Shown here: positions 7,620-9,068 of the stretch, in pieces
Layout: each line of letters starts with the position of its first letter
How positions within the stretch are numbered: the stretch's first letter is position 1
Assembly: GCA_905215155.1 (NCBI GenBank)
Contig: CAJMPJ010000079.1
Location: 1-9,068, forward strand
DNA from: an uncultured bacterium
GTDB taxonomy: Bacteria > Bacillota > Clostridia > Lachnospirales > Lachnospiraceae
Reading direction: 5' to 3'
Length of the DNA stretch: 9,068 nt
Program-made: the position numbers and the translations under genes
The notes under the pieces: generated by a model
What the model saw: only the letters and a program-made list of their open reading frames with translations
Database searches by the model: none
Told to the model about the DNA's origin: nothing

Positions 7620-7775
7620 TTATATGCCTTCCTTTCTTCCGTAAAATCCCATTTCATCCTGGTCAAAGGATTCCCGGAAACGTTTGATTTCCCAGTAATC
7701 CGAATCCTTTAAGTTTTCCTGGACCCCCTCCAGTTCCAGACGCGGCATTTCCTTTGTGGCCTCACTTTTTACCAT
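7620..7775 (-). CDS. Small acidic protein of unknown function between holin and endolysin
   Basis: 51 aa, starting MVKSEATKEMPRLELEGVQ and ending FYGRKEGI. I do not recognise it. It is highly charged with many Asp/Glu, has a central aromatic stretch (SDYWEIKRFRESF, 25-37), and has no membrane segment or signal peptide, so it is not a holin or antiholin of the usual membrane type. A modest AAGG lies 3-4 nt before the ATG. Its TAA is one nucleotide from the endolysin ATG, and the endolysin Shine-Dalgarno lies inside its last codons; this tight packing supports it being translated. A candidate promoter lies just upstream. It could be a small lysis-timing or accessory protein, but nothing in the sequence proves that. 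Confidence 0.65.
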   Translation of the reverse strand: MVKSEATKEMPRLELEGVQENLKDSDYWEIKRFRESFDQDEMGFYGRKEGI

Positions 7776-7796
7776 AATCCTTACCTTGTCCTTTCT

Positions 7797-7824
7797 ATTA
7801 TATTACAATTTTATAATATGATAA
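7797..7824 (-). promoter_or_regulatory. Candidate promoter upstream of the 51-aa gene and endolysin
   Basis: On the minus strand TTATCA (7819-7824), a 16-bp spacer, then a perfect TATAAT (7797-7802), 22 nt before the 51-aa gene. The -35 matches only 4 of 6 and the whole stretch is AT-rich, so chance is possible. If real, it would let the endolysin be transcribed apart from the tail operon. Confidence 0.35.
7800..7819. repeat. Short AT-only inverted repeat overlapping the candidate promoter
   Basis: ATATTA (7800-7805) and TAATAT (7814-7819) flank the 8-nt spacer CAATTTTA. It fills the spacer of the candidate promoter and might be an operator. With six A/T base pairs it could easily be chance. 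Confidence 0.3.
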
Positions 7825-7862
7825 GTTTAAGGATGGTGTCCCTTAGGTGGGATCGGGGGATT

Positions 7863-8282
7863 TTACTTCATTGGCACAGACTTTTGATTTAAAATGTCTA
7901 TGGCCTTTGTTAATACCGCAGGCAGCGGAATCCCCATAAGGCCTGCGTTTTCTACTATGGATATCAGTTCGTTTGCCATGAAACCGATGACAACGGTGTC
8001 TCGTATGTAGGTTGTCCCAATGGATAAATCCAACCGGTGGGCAATAAGGACAAAGAACAGGGTCATACTTTTTCTGCATAATCCTTTCCAACCGGCTTTG
8101 GATTCCAGGGCGCCTGTTTCTGTCTTGGTACTGCTGTGAAATATTCCTGCTACTGCCAGGCCAGAGAAAAAATCAATGGCCATGAAAAGGATCAGGGTGG
8201 CGATGCTGGTGTCCCAGCCGCCGAATAGGGAGGCAGTAAGACTGCCTATTACGCCTATTGCTGTGCATAAAATATTTTTCAT
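7863..8282 (-). CDS. Phage holin, TcdE / phage_holin_4 family
   Basis: 139 aa from the ATG at 8280-8282. Holins of this family form lesions in the cytoplasmic membrane at a set time, letting the endolysin reach the wall; members also release clostridial toxins (TcdE). There are hydrophobic segments at about 5-20, 26-47, 73-90 and 96-113. The family-typical string runs from LFFVLIAHRLDLSIG (75-89) through YIRDTVVIGFMANELISIVE (92-111) to GIPLPAVLTKAIDIL (117-131). The start is set by GAGGA 8 nt upstream; an in-frame GTG at 8297 is part of that same Shine-Dalgarno and is rejected. It sits upstream of the 51-aa gene and endolysin, the expected lysis order. GC content is like that of the endolysin and higher than the genes upstream. 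Confidence 0.9.
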   Translation of the reverse strand: MKNILCTAIGVIGSLTASLFGGWDTSIATLILFMAIDFFSGLAVAGIFHSSTKTETGALESKAGWKGLCRKSMTLFFVLIAHRLDLSIGTTYIRDTVVIGFMANELISIVENAGLMGIPLPAVLTKAIDILNQKSVPMK

Positions 8283-8312
8283 TATTAAGTTCCTCACGCC
8301 TTCTCTTTTTTA

Positions 8313-8459
8313 TTATAATTCAATTCCTCTTTTTTTTAAAATTTCTTTTACTTCCCTTTTGTTATTGTCAGGTACTTGTTCAATCGTTTTATAATTAATA
8401 CCTTCTTTTTTACTAGCTTCAATTAAGTCAGCGTAAACATAAGAAATAGGTGTTACCAT
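8313..8459 (-). CDS. Small phage protein, CD1375-like
   Basis: 48 aa, starting MVTPISYVYADLIEASKKEG, with no membrane segment. The pattern xVYAxLI...KTIEQVP...R-E-V-K-x-I-L resembles the small CD1375-type proteins found between tail fibre and holin genes in clostridial prophages; this match is from memory and their function is unknown. The start codon overlaps the upstream gene's stop as TAATG (1-nt overlap), and GGAGG sits 10 nt upstream inside that gene, so the two are translationally coupled. It is AT-rich like its upstream neighbour and unlike the holin that follows. Confidence 0.7.
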   Translation of the reverse strand: MVTPISYVYADLIEASKKEGINYKTIEQVPDNNKREVKEILKKRGIEL

Positions 8460-8845
8460 TATTTATTTTCCTCCATTTTTTCATAAAGATTAGTAATAGT
8501 TTGCTGTAAATTTAAAATCTTTTCTTCAAGAAATATCTTATTTTCATATGTTTCAGTCAAAGCAAGCTGGGATTGAATAAACTTCGATTGAAGTTCTGCA
8601 ATGTTATCTGCTTCTGTAGGTATATATTTAACTCTCTGTTCTGTACCATCTTCTAAAATACGATAAAACATTCCATCTGCATATTTATCACCGATAGTTA
8701 TTGCATATCTTGTTGTTTCAACAGCAAACGCCTCATTACCAAAAGATGCTCTTGCTAATTGATTTGCTAATTCATAATTGTGGCATATAAATATATTTTT
8801 AACTTCATTTTCATATACTAAAGCAAATTTAATTTCCTGTAACAT
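8459..8845 (-). CDS. Tail-associated phage protein with C-terminal coiled coil, function unknown
   Basis: 128 aa. The N-terminal half has the style of short proteins that follow tail-fibre genes in Firmicute phages: KFALVYENEVKNIFICHN, then a beta-rich part with IGDKYADGMFYRI (51-63). Residues about 78-126 are Gln/Glu/Lys-rich and heptad-like (AELQSKF..., EEKILNLQQTITNLYEKMEE), so a coiled coil is likely. No enzyme motif is seen. AAGGAGG lies 13 nt from the ATG and a weaker AAGGG lies 6 nt from it; no alternative start codon lies between. It follows the tail-fibre gene by 26 nt and overlaps the next gene by 1 nt. The gene is very AT-rich. A structural or tail-fibre-assembly role is only an inference from position. 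Confidence 0.75.
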   Translation of the reverse strand: MLQEIKFALVYENEVKNIFICHNYELANQLARASFGNEAFAVETTRYAITIGDKYADGMFYRILEDGTEQRVKYIPTEADNIAELQSKFIQSQLALTETYENKIFLEEKILNLQQTITNLYEKMEENK

Positions 8846-8871
8846 ATATTACCCTTAACCTCCTTTTATAT

Positions 8872-9068
8872 TTATCCTACATATTTAATTATGCAGATTC
8901 CAGAGCCACCATCCGCCCCATTGTGAACCGAATTGCTCTTATATCCATGGCCTGTGGCACCACCACCACCACCGCTTCCTGAGTTGGGAGTACCATTGAT
9001 AGCATTTCTTAATCCTAACATTGCACCTCCTCCGCCTCCATAATAACCACCTTCTCCTGGAAATTCTT
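8872..9068 (-). CDS. Glycine-rich tail fibre / adhesin protein, C-terminal part
   Basis: The open frame enters from the right edge; 64 residues are visible before a TAA at 8872-8874. The sequence is dominated by glycine (GEGGYYGGGGGAM, SGSGGGGGATGHG) and ends DGGSGICIIKYVG. A Gly-rich tract closing in GGSGxxxIxY is the common C-terminus of phage tail-fibre and adhesin proteins, where the glycine runs can form polyglycine II helices that present receptor-contact loops. It is the first of the leftward genes seen here and the likely host-range determinant. Most of the gene, including any fibre shaft, lies outside the window. Confidence 0.8.
   Translation of the reverse strand, partial: EFPGEGGYYGGGGGAMLGLRNAINGTPNSGSGGGGGATGHGYKSNSVHNGADGGSGICIIKYVG

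Larger units (their letters stand above)
6750..9068 (-). mobile_element. Tail-end and lysis cassette of a prophage or phage-tail-like element (partial)
   Basis: All genes here run leftward in the standard siphovirus/myovirus late order: tail fibre, small tail-associated proteins, holin, endolysin, terminator. No integrase, capsid, packaging or repressor gene is visible, because the element continues past the right edge. So I cannot say whether it is an intact prophage, a remnant, or a tailocin-like particle. The left boundary probably lies between the rpsT terminator (ends about 6714) and the endolysin terminator (begins 6750). No attachment-site repeat can be shown within the window. Confidence 0.75.

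Noticed and set aside
7619..7666. Longer endolysin N-terminus (16 extra residues)
   Set aside because: The best ribosome binding site sits just before the ATG at 7618, and the extension overlaps the 51-aa gene in another frame.
8283..8297. GTG start for the holin
   Set aside because: The GTGAGG is the ribosome binding site for the ATG at 8282.
8881..9068. Repeated CCACC/GGTGG triplets as a possible tandem repeat or CRISPR-like array
   Set aside because: They are the glycine codons of the tail-fibre protein; there is no regular unit and no spacers.

Overview
The window looks like a chromosome segment of a spore-forming, Gram-positive clostridium, most likely of the Lachnospiraceae (Clostridium cluster XIVa) type. 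The evidence is two sporulation-specific genes (gpr, spoIIP), strong AGGAGG-like ribosome binding sites, and the Firmicutes core gene order rpsT / gpr-spoIIP-lepA-hemW. The genus is an inference from protein style; no rRNA or other marker is present.

Layout. Positions 2-526 (+) hold the 3' end of a secreted-type protein with an Ig-like segment and a C-terminal 3D (MltA-like) domain. It converges on hemW across a strong bidirectional terminator (545-612). On the minus strand, reading leftward, come gpr (germination protease), spoIIP (engulfment peptidoglycan hydrolase), lepA (EF-4 GTPase) and hemW (heme chaperone). gpr-spoIIP look like one sporulation transcription unit ended by a hairpin at 3787-3821. 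lepA-hemW look like a separate vegetative unit with a good sigma-A promoter (3728-3756) and an 11-nt gene overlap. rpsT (ribosomal protein S20) points the other way from a near-consensus sigma-A promoter. It uses a UUG start and ends at a classic terminator. A candidate forespore (sigma-G-like) promoter for gpr lies on almost the same bases as the rpsT promoter, on the opposite strand.

From about 6715 to the right edge the content is phage-like, all on the minus strand and reading toward rpsT. In transcription order it is: the C-terminus of a glycine-rich tail-fibre or adhesin protein; a 128-aa tail-associated protein; a 48-aa CD1375-like protein; a TcdE/phage_holin_4-family holin; an unrecognised 51-aa acidic protein; and an Amidase_2 endolysin with cell-wall-binding repeats that ends in its own terminator. 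This is the tail-end and lysis cassette of a prophage or phage-tail-like particle. Its last terminator lies only about 36 nt from the rpsT terminator. The tail-side genes (8313-8874) are clearly more AT-rich than the holin/endolysin genes, so the cassette is a mosaic.

I found no wholly new system. The core region is ordinary. The points worth a second look are the phage/core junction beside rpsT, the orphan 51-aa gene between holin and endolysin, the overlapping rpsT and gpr promoters, and the UUG-started rpsT with a leader of about 85 nt. No tRNA, rRNA, CRISPR array, insertion sequence or integrase was seen.
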